DNA of 64,000 nucleotides, taken from NCBI RefSeq assembly GCF_000423625.1, contig NZ_AUII01000021.1, forward strand, positions 1 through 64,000. Reading direction: 5' to 3'. The translations under genes were made by a program, and so were the position numbers. Of this stretch, positions 52,311 to 61,098 are shown one piece after another. The DNA comes from Pseudonocardia asaccharolytica DSM 44247 = NBRC 16224 (GTDB lineage Bacteria; Actinomycetota; Actinomycetes; Mycobacteriales; Pseudonocardiaceae). Under the pieces are notes generated by a model. The model searched no databases. It was not told where the DNA came from and worked only from the letters and a program-made list of their open reading frames with translations. The number at the start of each line of letters is the position of its first letter. Position 1 is the stretch's first letter.

Positions 52311-53108
52311 TCAGGAGCAGGCGCGCGAGAGCGTGTCGGCCACCTTGCCGAGCCGGGCCCCGAGGCGCCGCGGGTCGAACCGGGCGGTCGGCGAACTGAT
52401 CGACAGCGCGGCGATCGCCTCACCGGTGCGGCGATCGACGATGGGCGCCGCGACGCAGGCCAGCCCCAGCCGGCATTCCTCCAGGTCGACCGCCACCCCC
52501 TCGTCCCGCGCCCGGGACAGGTTCCGGCGCAGCAGGTCGGGGTTGGTCGTGGTGTGCGGGGTGCGGCGGGCCAGACCATGCGCCACAACGCGTTCGACCG
52601 TCTCCGGGGCCGAGCGGGACAGGATCGCCTTGCCCAGCGCCGTGCAGTGCGCGGGATTGCGCCCGCCGACGGTGGTCGGGCAGGGCACGGCGCGGTGTCC
52701 GAAGACCTTCTCCAGGTAGAGCACCTGCTGGTCGTGCAGGATGGCGAGGTGCACGGTCTCGAGGGTCGCGTGGTGCAGTTCGGCCATGAACGGAACGGCC
52801 TGCTCGCGCAGCCCGCGAGGCCGCAGCGCGCGCGACCCGAGTTCGAAGACGTGCTCGCCCAGCCGGTACCGGTTTCCGTCCCGTTTCACATATCCGTGAT
52901 TGATCAGCACAGCCAGTAATCGATGGGCGGTCGATTTCGGCACGCAGGCGCGCGAGGCGAGCTCGCTCACCCCGAGTACGGACCGGGATCCGTCGAAAGC
53001 ACTCAACAGTGCCAACGTACGACTCGCCGCATTGGTTGGAACCGGATTTCCCAGAAGTTGCCGAGAACGCCGACAATCCGATTGGACGACGACGCTGGCC
53101 TCACTCAT
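52311..53108 (-). CDS. IclR-family regulator
   Basis: The product is 265 residues from ATG 53108 with GAGG upstream. The winged HTH is at about 28-90 (ASRTLALLSAFDGSRSVLGV then SELASRACVPKSTAHRLLAV), and the effector domain at about 105-260 (TVGGRNPAHCTALGKAILS, RDEGVAVDLEECRLGLACVA, IVDRRTGEAIAALSISSP). IclR proteins often control aromatic catabolism; the twin GTTCCA..TGGAAC palindromes at 49366-49419 are a likely target. Confidence 0.93.
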   Translation of the reverse strand: MSEASVVVQSDCRRSRQLLGNPVPTNAASRTLALLSAFDGSRSVLGVSELASRACVPKSTAHRLLAVLINHGYVKRDGNRYRLGEHVFELGSRALRPRGLREQAVPFMAELHHATLETVHLAILHDQQVLYLEKVFGHRAVPCPTTVGGRNPAHCTALGKAILSRSAPETVERVVAHGLARRTPHTTTNPDLLRRNLSRARDEGVAVDLEECRLGLACVAAPIVDRRTGEAIAALSISSPTARFDPRRLGARLGKVADTLSRACS

Positions 53109-53129
53109 GGCGACCTCGATCACTGCGAA

Positions 53130-53145
53130 GTAAATAATTATTTAC
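53130..53145. promoter_or_regulatory. AT-rich 16-bp palindrome in iclR promoter
   Basis: GTAAATAATTATTTAC is a perfect palindrome 22 bp upstream of the iclR start in otherwise GC-rich DNA. It could hold the -10 element and an autoregulatory site. Confidence 0.5.
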
Positions 53146-53198
53146 ATGCTAGGGGGCTCCGTTGCAACTGTCAACGGACAAGGTGGTGACCGCGTACT

Positions 53199-53238
53199 GC
53201 TCCGACCGGGCGCGACGGTCGTCGCGCCCGGTCGGAGC
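53199..53238. terminator. 18-bp perfect hairpin between iclR and hsp20
   Basis: Arms GCTCCGACCGGGCGCGAC and complement with loop GGTC. It lies between divergent genes, where a terminator is not expected; it may be a transcript leader structure or an old gene end. Confidence 0.5.
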
Positions 53239-53257
53239 CCTCGGACCCCCGCGGATC

Positions 53258-53271
53258 GGGGACAAGGTCCC
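53258..53271. promoter_or_regulatory. DevR/DosR-like box before hsp20
   Basis: GGGGACAAGGTCCC, 67 bp before the hsp20 start, resembles the GGGAC-n4-GTCCC dormancy box of DosR regulons with slightly different spacing. Confidence 0.5.
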
Positions 53272-53337
53272 TGCCCGCCGCCGCGGAACCGGGGCAGGGT
53301 CGAGGGCGTCGGAATCGTCCCTACGGAAGGACTGCAC

Positions 53338-53811
53338 ATGAGCAGCGTGATGCGGCGTGACCGCGGCAGCGACCTCGCAAACCGGTTCAACCGGATGGAC
53401 CGCATGTTCGATGACTGGATGCGATCCCTGTCCGTGCGCCGGCCGTTCGGGCTCAGCTGGGAATGGCCCGGCGAGGACCTCATCGGCGTCGATGTATTCC
53501 GTGACGGCAAGACCCAGGTCATCCGAGCCGAGCTGCCCGGCGTCGACCCCGAGAAGGACGTCGAGATCACCGTCAGCGACGGGATGCTGCGCATCAACGC
53601 CGAGCGCCGCATGGAGGACAAGGTGGAGGAGGACGGCTACCTGCGCCGCGAGCTGCGCTACGGCAGCCTGAGCCGGACGATCCCCCTGCCGGACGGTGTC
53701 GCCGAGCCCGATATCAAGGCGACCTACGAGAACGGCATCCTCGAGATCCGGGTTCCCGAGCCGGAGCAGGTCGAGCGCGAGCCCGCCAAGATCCAGATCA
53801 CCAAGGGCTGA
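53338..53811 (+). CDS. Hsp20/alpha-crystallin small heat shock protein
   Basis: The product is 157 residues from ATG 53338 with GGAAGG upstream. The alpha-crystallin domain runs from about 48 (GVDVFRDGKTQVIRAELPGV) to about 140, ending with NGILEIRVPEP. It is an ATP-independent holdase. A DosR-like box upstream and the DevR-centred neighbourhood suggest hypoxia control, like mycobacterial Acr/HspX. Confidence 0.94.
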   Translation: MSSVMRRDRGSDLANRFNRMDRMFDDWMRSLSVRRPFGLSWEWPGEDLIGVDVFRDGKTQVIRAELPGVDPEKDVEITVSDGMLRINAERRMEDKVEEDGYLRRELRYGSLSRTIPLPDGVAEPDIKATYENGILEIRVPEPEQVEREPAKIQITKG

Positions 53812-53876
53812 GCCCCGCGTGCGACGCCGGGTCGTCCGACCGGGTGGCCCGGCCCTGTCGCGTCCCGATTCGGAAT

Positions 53877-53890
53877 GGGACCTCCGGCCC
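53877..53890. promoter_or_regulatory. DevR/DosR-like box between hsp20 and FMN protein
   Basis: GGGACCTCCGGCCC, 64-77 bp before the next gene. The same core occurs at 60896-60908, before other members of this putative regulon. Confidence 0.5.
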
Positions 53891-53953
53891 TGTCCAACAG
53901 GGGCACAGCCCGCGACCATGCAGGCGAAACAGAGAACGACCGGAGGCCATATC

Positions 53954-54382
53954 TTGTCCACATCAGCCAGGGACACCGAGCTCGTCGAGATCGGCCACGA
54001 CGAGTGCCTCCGGCTCATGGCGAGCGGAGCCGTTGGCCGAGTCGTGTTCACCGACTTCGCCCTACCCGCAGCTCATCCCGTCAACTACATCCTGGACGGT
54101 GAGGAGGTCGTCTTCCGCACCGGGACCGGGAGCAAGCTCGCGGTGGCGACCCGCAACGCGGTCGTCGGTTTCCAGGTCGACGAGATCGACGAGGACAGCC
54201 GCACCGGGTGGAGCGTCCTGGGCGTCGGCGTGGCCTACGAGGTGACCGAGCCCGGCAGGCTCGTCGACCTCGCCGGCCGCATGCCCACCCCGTGGGCTCC
54301 CGGTCGCATCGCGCACACGATCGCGATCCCGTTGCAGCAGCTCAGCGGGCGCAGGCTTGCGGTGGTCAGCGCGGTGAGCTGA
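53954..54382 (+). CDS. Pyridoxamine 5'-phosphate oxidase-like FMN split-barrel protein (copy 1)
   Basis: The product is 142 residues. TTG 53954 is chosen since GGAGG lies 7 bp upstream; ATG 53918 has no binding site. The fold is shown by CLRLMASGAVGRVVFTDFAL, PAAHPVNYILDGEEVVFRTG, TGSKLAVATRNAVVGFQVDE and WSVLGVGVAYEVTEP. These flavin/deazaflavin-binding proteins are common in DosR regulons. It has a close paralogue at 61099. Confidence 0.88.
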   Translation: MSTSARDTELVEIGHDECLRLMASGAVGRVVFTDFALPAAHPVNYILDGEEVVFRTGTGSKLAVATRNAVVGFQVDEIDEDSRTGWSVLGVGVAYEVTEPGRLVDLAGRMPTPWAPGRIAHTIAIPLQQLSGRRLAVVSAVS

Positions 54383-54483
54383 CCGGAGAGGGGCCCTCCG
54401 CCGCCTCGACCCCGGGCTTTCGGCCCGCGACACGCGACGACGCGCGCGGCACCGTCGAGGTCGAGCCCATCCGGAGGTGAGCC

Positions 54484-54900
54484 ATGACGGATCCCGGTTC
54501 CCCGTCCCCACCCGTCCAGGAGCACAACGTGCGCCGGCTTCGCCGCAGCCGGCGCGATCGCATGATCGGCGGCGTCTGCGGCGGCATCGCCCGCTACCTC
54601 GGCGTCGATCCCGTTCTGCTCCGTATCGCCGCGGTGGCGCTGGCCCTGTCGGGCGGCGCCGGGGTACTGGCCTACATCGTCGCCTGGGTGGCGCTGCCCG
54701 AGGCCCGCGAGGACGAACCCGAACACACCGGGTCACCGGCCGCATGGCAGACGGTGGCCGTCGCCGTCGGCGCGTCGCTCGTCGCGCTCGGTGTGCTGCT
54801 GTTCCTGCGGCAGTGGGCGCCGTGGTTCGGCGAGCACGCGTTCTGGCCGCTGGTCGTCGTGGCCATCGGCGTGCTCGTCGTGTTCTCGGCGAGGCGGTGA
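54484..54900 (+). CDS. PspC-domain membrane protein
   Basis: The product is 138 residues from ATG 54484 with GGAGGTGAG upstream. The PspC domain spans about 17-78 (RLRRSRRDRMIGGVCGGIAR then YLGVDPVLLRIAAVALALSG, YIVAWVALPE). Two more membrane helices follow. PspC-type proteins take part in envelope stress sensing. The next gene starts 3 bp later. Confidence 0.9.
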   Translation: MTDPGSPSPPVQEHNVRRLRRSRRDRMIGGVCGGIARYLGVDPVLLRIAAVALALSGGAGVLAYIVAWVALPEAREDEPEHTGSPAAWQTVAVAVGASLVALGVLLFLRQWAPWFGEHAFWPLVVVAIGVLVVFSARR

Positions 54901-54903
54901 GCC

Positions 54904-55278
54904 GTGAGCACGGGGAACAGCGTGAACGCTCCGGCCACGATGGACGCTGAACGGCTCGCCGGGACCGGATCGGCCCTCGGCGAGCCCGGCAGACCGCCAC
55001 GAAGACAGCCGCACTGGAACCGCATCGCCGTCGGCCTGCTGCTCACCGTCGGAGGCCTGGCCTGGCTGCTCGACGGCCATGGCGTGCCCATTCCGTGGCG
55101 GATGGCACCCGCGATCACGGTGATCGTGGTGGGCGTCGTGCTGCTGCTGTCGCTGACCGGAGGTCGAGGCCGGGGCGGGCTCGTCTCCCTCGGGATCATC
55201 CTGCTGCTGCTGGCCATCGCGGTCGGCGTCGGCGCGAACCGGTGGGCGGGCCCGGTGGGCGACCGGACCTTCACCGCC
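54904..55278 (+). pseudogene. LiaF/PspC-associated membrane protein, truncated
   Basis: GTG 54904 opens a protein with RIAVGLLLTVGGLAWLLDGH, PAITVIVVGVVLLLSLTGG and LVSLGIILLLLAIAVGVGA, the three-helix N-terminus of LiaF-like proteins. After GDRTFTA (about 55278) the family similarity ends, so the extracytoplasmic beta domain (DUF2154-like) is missing. It forms a unit with the PspC gene. Confidence 0.6.
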
Positions 55279-55285
55279 GGTCCCT

Positions 55286-55470
55286 CTCACCATCGGCGCC
55301 GCGCTCGGGTTCCTGCTCGCCGGCACCGCCCTGCTGCTGCAGGAGCTGGGGCTGCTGGCGGTGAGCTGGGCGCTCGTCGGGCCGCTGCTGCTGATCATCG
55401 TCGGGACCGCGACGGCGGGGGCGGGCGCGGTCGGCTCGGCGCTGAACCGCGGTCCGGGGGCGGGTGCCCC
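55286..55470 (+). pseudogene. Membrane-helix fragment of a PspC/LiaF-type protein
   Basis: Another frame gives LTIGAALGFLLAGTALLLQE, then LGLLAVSWALVGPLLLIIVG, two strong helices, ending in non-family sequence. It looks like the end region of a third membrane gene of this envelope-stress unit, fused to cydA debris by deletion. Confidence 0.4.
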
Positions 55471-55475
55471 GTGTG

Positions 55476-55875
55476 CTGTCGTTCATGGCCACCGGCTCCT
55501 TCGACGGTGAGGTCGAGGGAATCAACGACCTGCAGGCGGCCGCCGAGCAGACCCACGGCCCCGGCGACTACCGCCCGAACATCCCCGTCTCCTGCTGGAG
55601 CTTCCGGCTGATGATCGGCTTCGGTCTCCTCGCCGGGCTGATCTCGGTGCTCGGGCTGTGGTTCACCCGCCGCCGTGCCCGCAGCGTGCCCCGCTGGTTC
55701 TACCCGGCGGCCGTCGCGGGGCTCATCACCCCGTTCGCCTGTTCACCGTGCTCTACGGCGCCCTCGCGGTGATCGACGGCGTGCTGATGGTCCGCTACGC
55801 CCAGGCGGGCCCGCCCCCATCGGCTCCGGCCGGCGACGACGACACCGACGAGTCGCGGGCGGCCCCACCTTCGCC
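55476..55875 (+). pseudogene. cydA: Cytochrome bd oxidase subunit I, deleted remnant
   Basis: The first piece reads LSFMATGSFDGEVEGINDLQ, then WSFRLMIGFGLLAGLISVLG and LWFTRRRARSVPRWFY; the second, in another frame from about 55739, reads LFTVLYGALAVIDGVLMVRY. Both are typical of CydA (Q-loop end and last helix). The N-terminal 250 or so residues with the haem ligands and a piece between the two segments are missing. The protein cannot be functional. Confidence 0.8.
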
Positions 55876-56640
55876 GCGTTCCCGGAGTGGTACGCGAGCC
55901 TGTTCTCCGGGTTCTACCTACCGCTGCTGCTCATCCTCGTCGCGCTGATCCTGCGCGGGGTCGCGTTCGAGTTCCGCGGCAAGATCGACAGCGATCGCCG
56001 GCGGCGGAACTGGGACCGCGCCATCATCGTCGGCTCGTTCGTGCCCGCGCTACTGTGGGGCGTGGCGTTCGCCAACATGGTGCAGGGCGTTCCGCTGCAC
56101 GCCGACCACGAGTTCACCGGCACGCTGCTGACCCTGCTCAACCCCTATGCACTGCTCGGCGGCCTGGCCACCGTGCTGCTGTTCCTCCTGCACGGCGCGG
56201 TGTTCCTCGCCCTCAAGACCACCGGTGATGTGCAGGTGCGGACCGCCGGACTGGCCCGCGGGGCCGGCGTCGCCGCGATCGTCGCCGCGCTCGCGCTGGT
56301 CGCGGGCATCGGTGCGGCCGGCATGGGGCGCGAGGGCTGGGCGTTCCTGTTCACGGCGGTGGCGGTGATCGCGGTGACGGTGACGCTGTTCGGTTCGCTC
56401 TACCCGGACGTCCTGCCGTCGACGACCGATCCGGCCTACAGCCTCACCACGACGAACGCCGCGTCCACCCCGGACACGCTGAAGATCATGACATGGGTCG
56501 CTGCGGTCTTCACCCCGGTCGTGCTCGCCTACCAGGCCTGGACGTTCTGGGGGTTCCGCCGCCGGATCGGCCGTTCCGACATCCCGCCCGCCGCCGGCCT
56601 GCCGCCCCGCAGACAACCCGCCACCAGCGGGCGACCGTGA
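55858..56640 (+). pseudogene. cydB: Cytochrome bd oxidase subunit II, N-terminally truncated
   Basis: The frame opens in GGPTFAAFPEWYASLFSGFY, about residue 70 of a normal CydB, and continues cleanly for 260 residues (LILRGVAFEFRGKIDSDRRR, GSFVPALLWGVAFANMVQGV, TLKIMTWVAAVFTPVVLAYQ) to the normal end. The first two helices and the start codon are missing because the cydA-cydB joint was deleted. The stop overlaps the cydDC start (GTGA). Confidence 0.82.
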
Positions 56641-59600
56641 AACCACTGGACCCACGGCTGCTGCGGCACGCCTCGGCGGCACGACGGTTCGTCGTGCTCG
56701 CCGCGGGTGTCGCGGTGGCCACCGCGCTGCTGGTCCTCGTCCAGGCGGAGCTGCTGGCCGACGGGATCGAGCGTGCGTTCCTCGGCGGCGCCGGGCTCGG
56801 CGAGCTCACCTCGGTCCTGCTGCTGTTGTTCGCGCTCGTGGCCGGGCGCGCCGCGCTGTCCTGGGCGGGCGAGGTCGCCGCGCACCGCGCCGCCGCCGAT
56901 GTCATCCGGCAGCTGCGCGCGAAGCTCGTGACGCATGTGCTGCGGCTCGGTCCCCGGCACCGGGATGTCCCGCCCACCGGTGAGCTCGCCACGCTCGCGA
57001 CCCGCGGGCTCGACGGGCTGGAGGGGTATTTCAGCCGGTACCTGCCGACGCTGTTGGTGGCGGCGGTGGTGCCGGCCGTGGTGGCGGGGCGCATCCTGTT
57101 CGCCGACTGGGTTTCCGGGCTGGTCATCGCGGTGACGGCGCCGCTGATCCCGATCTTCATGATCCTGATCGGGCTGTACACGCAGCGGTCCACCGACCGG
57201 CAGTGGCGCGCGCTGGCCGTCCTCGGGCACCACTTCCTCGATCTGGTCGCCGGGCTCGAGGTGCTGGTCGCGTTCGGCAGGGCCGGTCACCAGTCGTCCC
57301 GCCTGCGCATCCTCGCCGGGGCCTACCGCAAGGCCACGATGCGCACGCTGCGGGTGGCGTTCCTGTCCGCGCTCGCCCTCGAGCTGCTCGCGACACTGTC
57401 GGTCGCCCTCGTCGCCGTGTCGGTGGGGCTGCGGCTGGTCGAGGGCAGGCTCGACCTGGCGACCGCGCTGCTGGTGCTCATCCTGGCGCCGGAGGTCTAC
57501 CTGCCGCTACGCGCGGTCGGGGCGCGGTTCCACGACTCCGCGGAGGGCCTGGCCGCCGCGACCGAGGTGTTCGCCGTGCTGGAGACGCCCGCGCCCGCCG
57601 CGGCCGGGCGCACGCCCGCGCCCGACCCGGCACGGGTGCCGCTCCGGCTCGAACAGGTGGTCGTGGACGGCCGCGCGGGCCGGATCCTGGACCGGCTGGA
57701 TCTGGTCGTGGAGCCGGGCACCGTGCTCGGCGTGCGGGGGCGCAGCGGCGCGGGCAAGTCCACGCTGCTCGACCTGCTGCTGGGTCTGCGCGGGCCCGAT
57801 GCGGGCCGCATTTCCCTTGGTGGTGTCGACCTGGCGGAGATCGACCGGGCCGCCTGGCTGCGGCGCGTCGCGTGGGTCCCGCAACGGCCGGTGCTGCTCA
57901 CCGGCACCGTCGCCGACAACATCCGGCTCGCCGACCCGGACGCCGCCGAGGAGCGGGTCCGCCACGCCGCCCGGGTCGCTGCCCTCGACGTCCCGCTCGA
58001 CACCCCCGTCGGCGAGGACGGCACCGGCCTTTCCACCGGTCAGCGCCGCCGCGTCGCGCTGGCCCGCGCGGTGCTCGCCGACCGGCCGCTGCTGCTGCTC
58101 GACGAACCCACCGAGGGGGTCGACGCCGACACCGAGGCCGCGATCACCGCGGCACTGCCGCGGATCACCGCGGGACGCACCGTCGTGCTGGTCAGCCACC
58201 GGACGCGGGTGCTCACCCACTGCGACCGGGTGGTCGAGCTCGGGGCCGTCGCCAGCCCGGTGACCGCGCCCCCGGCACCCCCGGCACCGCAGATCGGCGC
58301 GCCCCCGGCGGTCTCGGTGTCCGCTCCGGAACTCACCGACGTCCGGCCGGTCCGGGGTGCCCTGCGCTGGGTGCTGTCGGCGGCCCGCCCGCAGCGGGGC
58401 CGCCTCGCACCGGCCGTGCTGCTGGGCAGCGCGGCGCTGGGCTGCGGGGTGGCGCTCACCGCGACCTCGGCCTGGCTGATCTCCACCGCGGCCCTGCAAC
58501 CGCCGGTGCTGACGCTGATGGTCGCGATCGTCGCGGTGCGCGCCTTCGGCCTCGGCAAGGGCGTGCTGCGCTACGCCGAACGGCTGGTCTCGCACGACGC
58601 CGTGCTGCGCGCGATGGCGGAGCTGCGGGTGCGGATCTGGGAGTCGCTGGTCCGCCTCGGACCCCCCGCGACCGCCCGGCTGCGCCGCGGTGAGCTGCTC
58701 TCCCGCCTGATCGGCGACGTCGACGCCCAGCAGGACCTGCTGGTACGGGTGCTGCTGCCGGCCGCGTCGGCCGCCGTGGTCGGGCTGGGCACCGCGGTCG
58801 GGCTCGGGCTCCTGCTGCCGGTCGCGGGCCTCGTCGTGGCCGTCGGTGTCGTCGTCGCCGGAATCGTGGCGCCCGCGCTCACCGCCTGGGCCGTGCACCG
58901 CACCGAGCGGCGCACCGCGGCCGCCCGCAGCGACGTGGTCGCCCGCGCCGTCGAGGTGCTCGAGGCCGCACCCGATCTCCTCGTGTTCGGCGCGGCGCAG
59001 CGCTACCACCGCGGGCTCGCCGCCTCGGACGTCCGGCTGGGCGGGCTGCTGCGGCGCAGCGCCACCGCTCGCGGGCTCGGCGGTGCGCTCGGCGTGCTGG
59101 CCATCGGCACCACCACCGTGCTCGCCACCGCCGCCGGGATCGCCGCGCTGCGCGCCGGGCTGCTGCCCGGGCCGGGGCTGGCCGTGCTGGCGCTCACCCC
59201 GCTCGCGCTCGCCGACGTGGTGGCCGGGCTCCCGGACGCGGCGGTGCGGCTGCTCGCCGCGGGGCCCGCCGCGCAGCGGCTCGCCGAACTGGAGCGCCGG
59301 CCGGCGCCGGTCACCGACCCCGAACACCCCGCTCCGGTCGGGCCGCCTGCCACGCTGGAGGCCCAGTCGCTCGCGGTGCGCTGGCCGGGCGCGACCCGCG
59401 ACGTGGTGCGCGATGTCGACCTGCTGCTGCTGGACGGCGGCCGGGTCGCCCTGACCGGCCCGTCGGGATCGGGCAAGTCGAGCGTCGTCGCCGCATTGCA
59501 ACGCATGCTCGACCCCAGCGCGGGCCGCGTGCTCGCCGGCGGCCGCGATGCCCGCACCCTGACCGGTGACGACGTGCGCAGCGGCATCGCCTGGTGCGGC

Positions 59601-60029
59601 GCCTGGACCCACCTGTTCGACAACACGCTGCGCGCGAACCTCCAGCTGGCCGCGCCGGACGCGACCGAGGAGAAGCTCGTCGACGCACTGCGCCGGGCCC
59701 AGCTCGGCAACTGGCTCGCCGGCCTCCCCGAGGGTCTCGACACCCCGATCGGCGAGCACGGCGGCGCCCTGTCCGGCGGCGAACGCCAGCGGCTGGGCGT
59801 GGCCAGGGCACTGCTGGCGAACCGGCCGGTGCTGATCCTCGACGAGCCCACCGCGCATCTCGATCCGGAGACGGCGGATGCGTTGTCCGCGGAGCTGCTC
59901 ACGGCCACCGCCGGACGAACGGCGCTGCTGGTCACGCACCGGCCCGAGCAGACCCCCGGCATCCCGCAGGTGCGGCTCGGCCACCCCGCCGGCAGCGGCG
60001 GCCCGGCCCGGCTCGGACCGATCGGCTGA
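56637..60029 (+). CDS. cydDC: Fused CydDC heterodimer-type ABC exporter
   Basis: The product is 1130 residues from GTG 56637. The CydD half (about 1-560) has six membrane helices and an ATPase with GRSGAGKST, STGQRRRVALARAVLADRP and LLLLDEPTEGVDAD; the CydC half (about 570-1130) has six helices and GPSGSGKSS, LSGGERQRLGVARALLANRP, LILDEPTAHLDPE. CydDC exports thiols and is needed to assemble cytochrome bd. Fusion into one chain is common in actinobacteria. It is intact although the upstream cydAB genes are broken. Confidence 0.94.
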   Translation: MKPLDPRLLRHASAARRFVVLAAGVAVATALLVLVQAELLADGIERAFLGGAGLGELTSVLLLLFALVAGRAALSWAGEVAAHRAAADVIRQLRAKLVTHVLRLGPRHRDVPPTGELATLATRGLDGLEGYFSRYLPTLLVAAVVPAVVAGRILFADWVSGLVIAVTAPLIPIFMILIGLYTQRSTDRQWRALAVLGHHFLDLVAGLEVLVAFGRAGHQSSRLRILAGAYRKATMRTLRVAFLSALALELLATLSVALVAVSVGLRLVEGRLDLATALLVLILAPEVYLPLRAVGARFHDSAEGLAAATEVFAVLETPAPAAAGRTPAPDPARVPLRLEQVVVDGRAGRILDRLDLVVEPGTVLGVRGRSGAGKSTLLDLLLGLRGPDAGRISLGGVDLAEIDRAAWLRRVAWVPQRPVLLTGTVADNIRLADPDAAEERVRHAARVAALDVPLDTPVGEDGTGLSTGQRRRVALARAVLADRPLLLLDEPTEGVDADTEAAITAALPRITAGRTVVLVSHRTRVLTHCDRVVELGAVASPVTAPPAPPAPQIGAPPAVSVSAPELTDVRPVRGALRWVLSAARPQRGRLAPAVLLGSAALGCGVALTATSAWLISTAALQPPVLTLMVAIVAVRAFGLGKGVLRYAERLVSHDAVLRAMAELRVRIWESLVRLGPPATARLRRGELLSRLIGDVDAQQDLLVRVLLPAASAAVVGLGTAVGLGLLLPVAGLVVAVGVVVAGIVAPALTAWAVHRTERRTAAARSDVVARAVEVLEAAPDLLVFGAAQRYHRGLAASDVRLGGLLRRSATARGLGGALGVLAIGTTTVLATAAGIAALRAGLLPGPGLAVLALTPLALADVVAGLPDAAVRLLAAGPAAQRLAELERRPAPVTDPEHPAPVGPPATLEAQSLAVRWPGATRDVVRDVDLLLLDGGRVALTGPSGSGKSSVVAALQRMLDPSAGRVLAGGRDARTLTGDDVRSGIAWCGAWTHLFDNTLRANLQLAAPDATEEKLVDALRRAQLGNWLAGLPEGLDTPIGEHGGALSGGERQRLGVARALLANRPVLILDEPTAHLDPETADALSAELLTATAGRTALLVTHRPEQTPGIPQVRLGHPAGSGGPARLGPIG

Positions 60030-60033
60030 CGAC

Positions 60034-60804
60034 CTACCCGATGGGGCTGCTCACCTGCAGCAGCACCTGCGGGACCAGACCCGGACCTGCGCCGGGCAGC
60101 TCGTGGCTGCGGCGGGCGAGTTCCACCGGCCCGGCCAGCACCTCGGCGGACAGACCGAGCGCCGCCGCGCAGAGCAGGACCCGCTGCACGGCAAGCCCCG
60201 CCCGCAGATCGCCGGTCGGCAGGTCGTGGTGGCTGCCGACCACCACGAGCAGCCCGCCGGACGGCACGGCGCCGCCGGACTCGTCGAGCAGTGCTTCCAT
60301 CCGGGTGCGGTCGCCCGGGTCCAGGGAGCTGCGCAGCCACGCACCCTCGGTGTCGGCGGCCCGCCGCAGCAGCGGGAGGGTGGCCGCGACACCGATCGGC
60401 CGGCCGGCGCGTTCCACCGCGGGCTGAACGAGCGCGCCGTAGAGGGCCCGCTCCGACTGGTTCGGTTCGGCGGCGCCGCCCTTGCGCAGCACGGCGAGGA
60501 TCCCGGGGCGGCGGTGGTCGGGCAGCAGGGTCGTGAACGGCCGGTACCCCGCGACCGCGATGGCGAGCCGCGCGGCGAGCAGCGCCGACCCCGCCGCGAC
60601 GCGGGTCGGGCGCTGCACGGAGACCGGGATGTTCCCGCTGACGGCCGTCCGCAGCTCGATCCCCCCGTTGGTACCGCTGACCCACCAGCGGACCGCTCCG
60701 GTGAACATCGGTGTGCTCACGGCAGTGAGTGCCCGGTCGAGCGCCGCCGTCAACACGGGTGCTCCGGCGGGCGGCTGTGGCTGGCTGAGTTGCTGCGCGG
60801 TCAC
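60034..60804 (-). CDS. Acg-family nitroreductase-like FMN protein
   Basis: The product is 256 residues from GTG 60804, which follows GCTGGAACGC. Acg-type features: RWWVSGTNGGIELRTAVSGN, NQSERALYGALVQPAVERAG, VVVGSHHDLPTGDLRAGLAV and a QRVLLCAAALGLSAEVLAGP helix. Acg proteins (Rv2032-like) bind FMN without classic nitroreductase activity and are induced through DosR. This copy is shorter than the usual 320-340 residues. It converges on cydDC with 4 bp between stops. Confidence 0.8.
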   Translation of the reverse strand: MTAQQLSQPQPPAGAPVLTAALDRALTAVSTPMFTGAVRWWVSGTNGGIELRTAVSGNIPVSVQRPTRVAAGSALLAARLAIAVAGYRPFTTLLPDHRRPGILAVLRKGGAAEPNQSERALYGALVQPAVERAGRPIGVAATLPLLRRAADTEGAWLRSSLDPGDRTRMEALLDESGGAVPSGGLLVVVGSHHDLPTGDLRAGLAVQRVLLCAAALGLSAEVLAGPVELARRSHELPGAGPGLVPQVLLQVSSPIG

Positions 60805-60841
60805 GCGTTCCAGCCTGCATGTTCCGGGCCGCGCGCCCGAC

Positions 60842-60923
60842 GGCCGGAGGGCCCGATGACCCGCGCCGTCCGTCGGGTCGTTCGGTGCCGACCCGGGGAC
60901 CTCCGGCCGGGGCCGGAGGGCCA
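60842..60923. promoter_or_regulatory. Cluster of DevR-like boxes between acg and FMN protein
   Basis: GGGACCTCCGGCC at 60896-60908 repeats the site at 53877. Its mirror GGCCGGAGGGCC occurs at 60842-60853 and 60911-60922. The 293-bp gap (60805-61098) serves two divergent members of a hypoxia-type gene set and holds no other gene. Confidence 0.5.
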
Positions 60924-61098
60924 TCCGACTCTGCCCCGCGGGGCCCGGCCCCGTCATGCTCACCCCGATGGCGCACCCTGCAAGCACTGCGGGTCCTCCT
61001 GCGCCCACGGGGGGTGCCAAAAGGCCCTATCGGGGCCACCGAATGATGGGACATCCGCCCCTACCGATGCGGCTCGGCCTCACCCAGACTGGCTGTCC

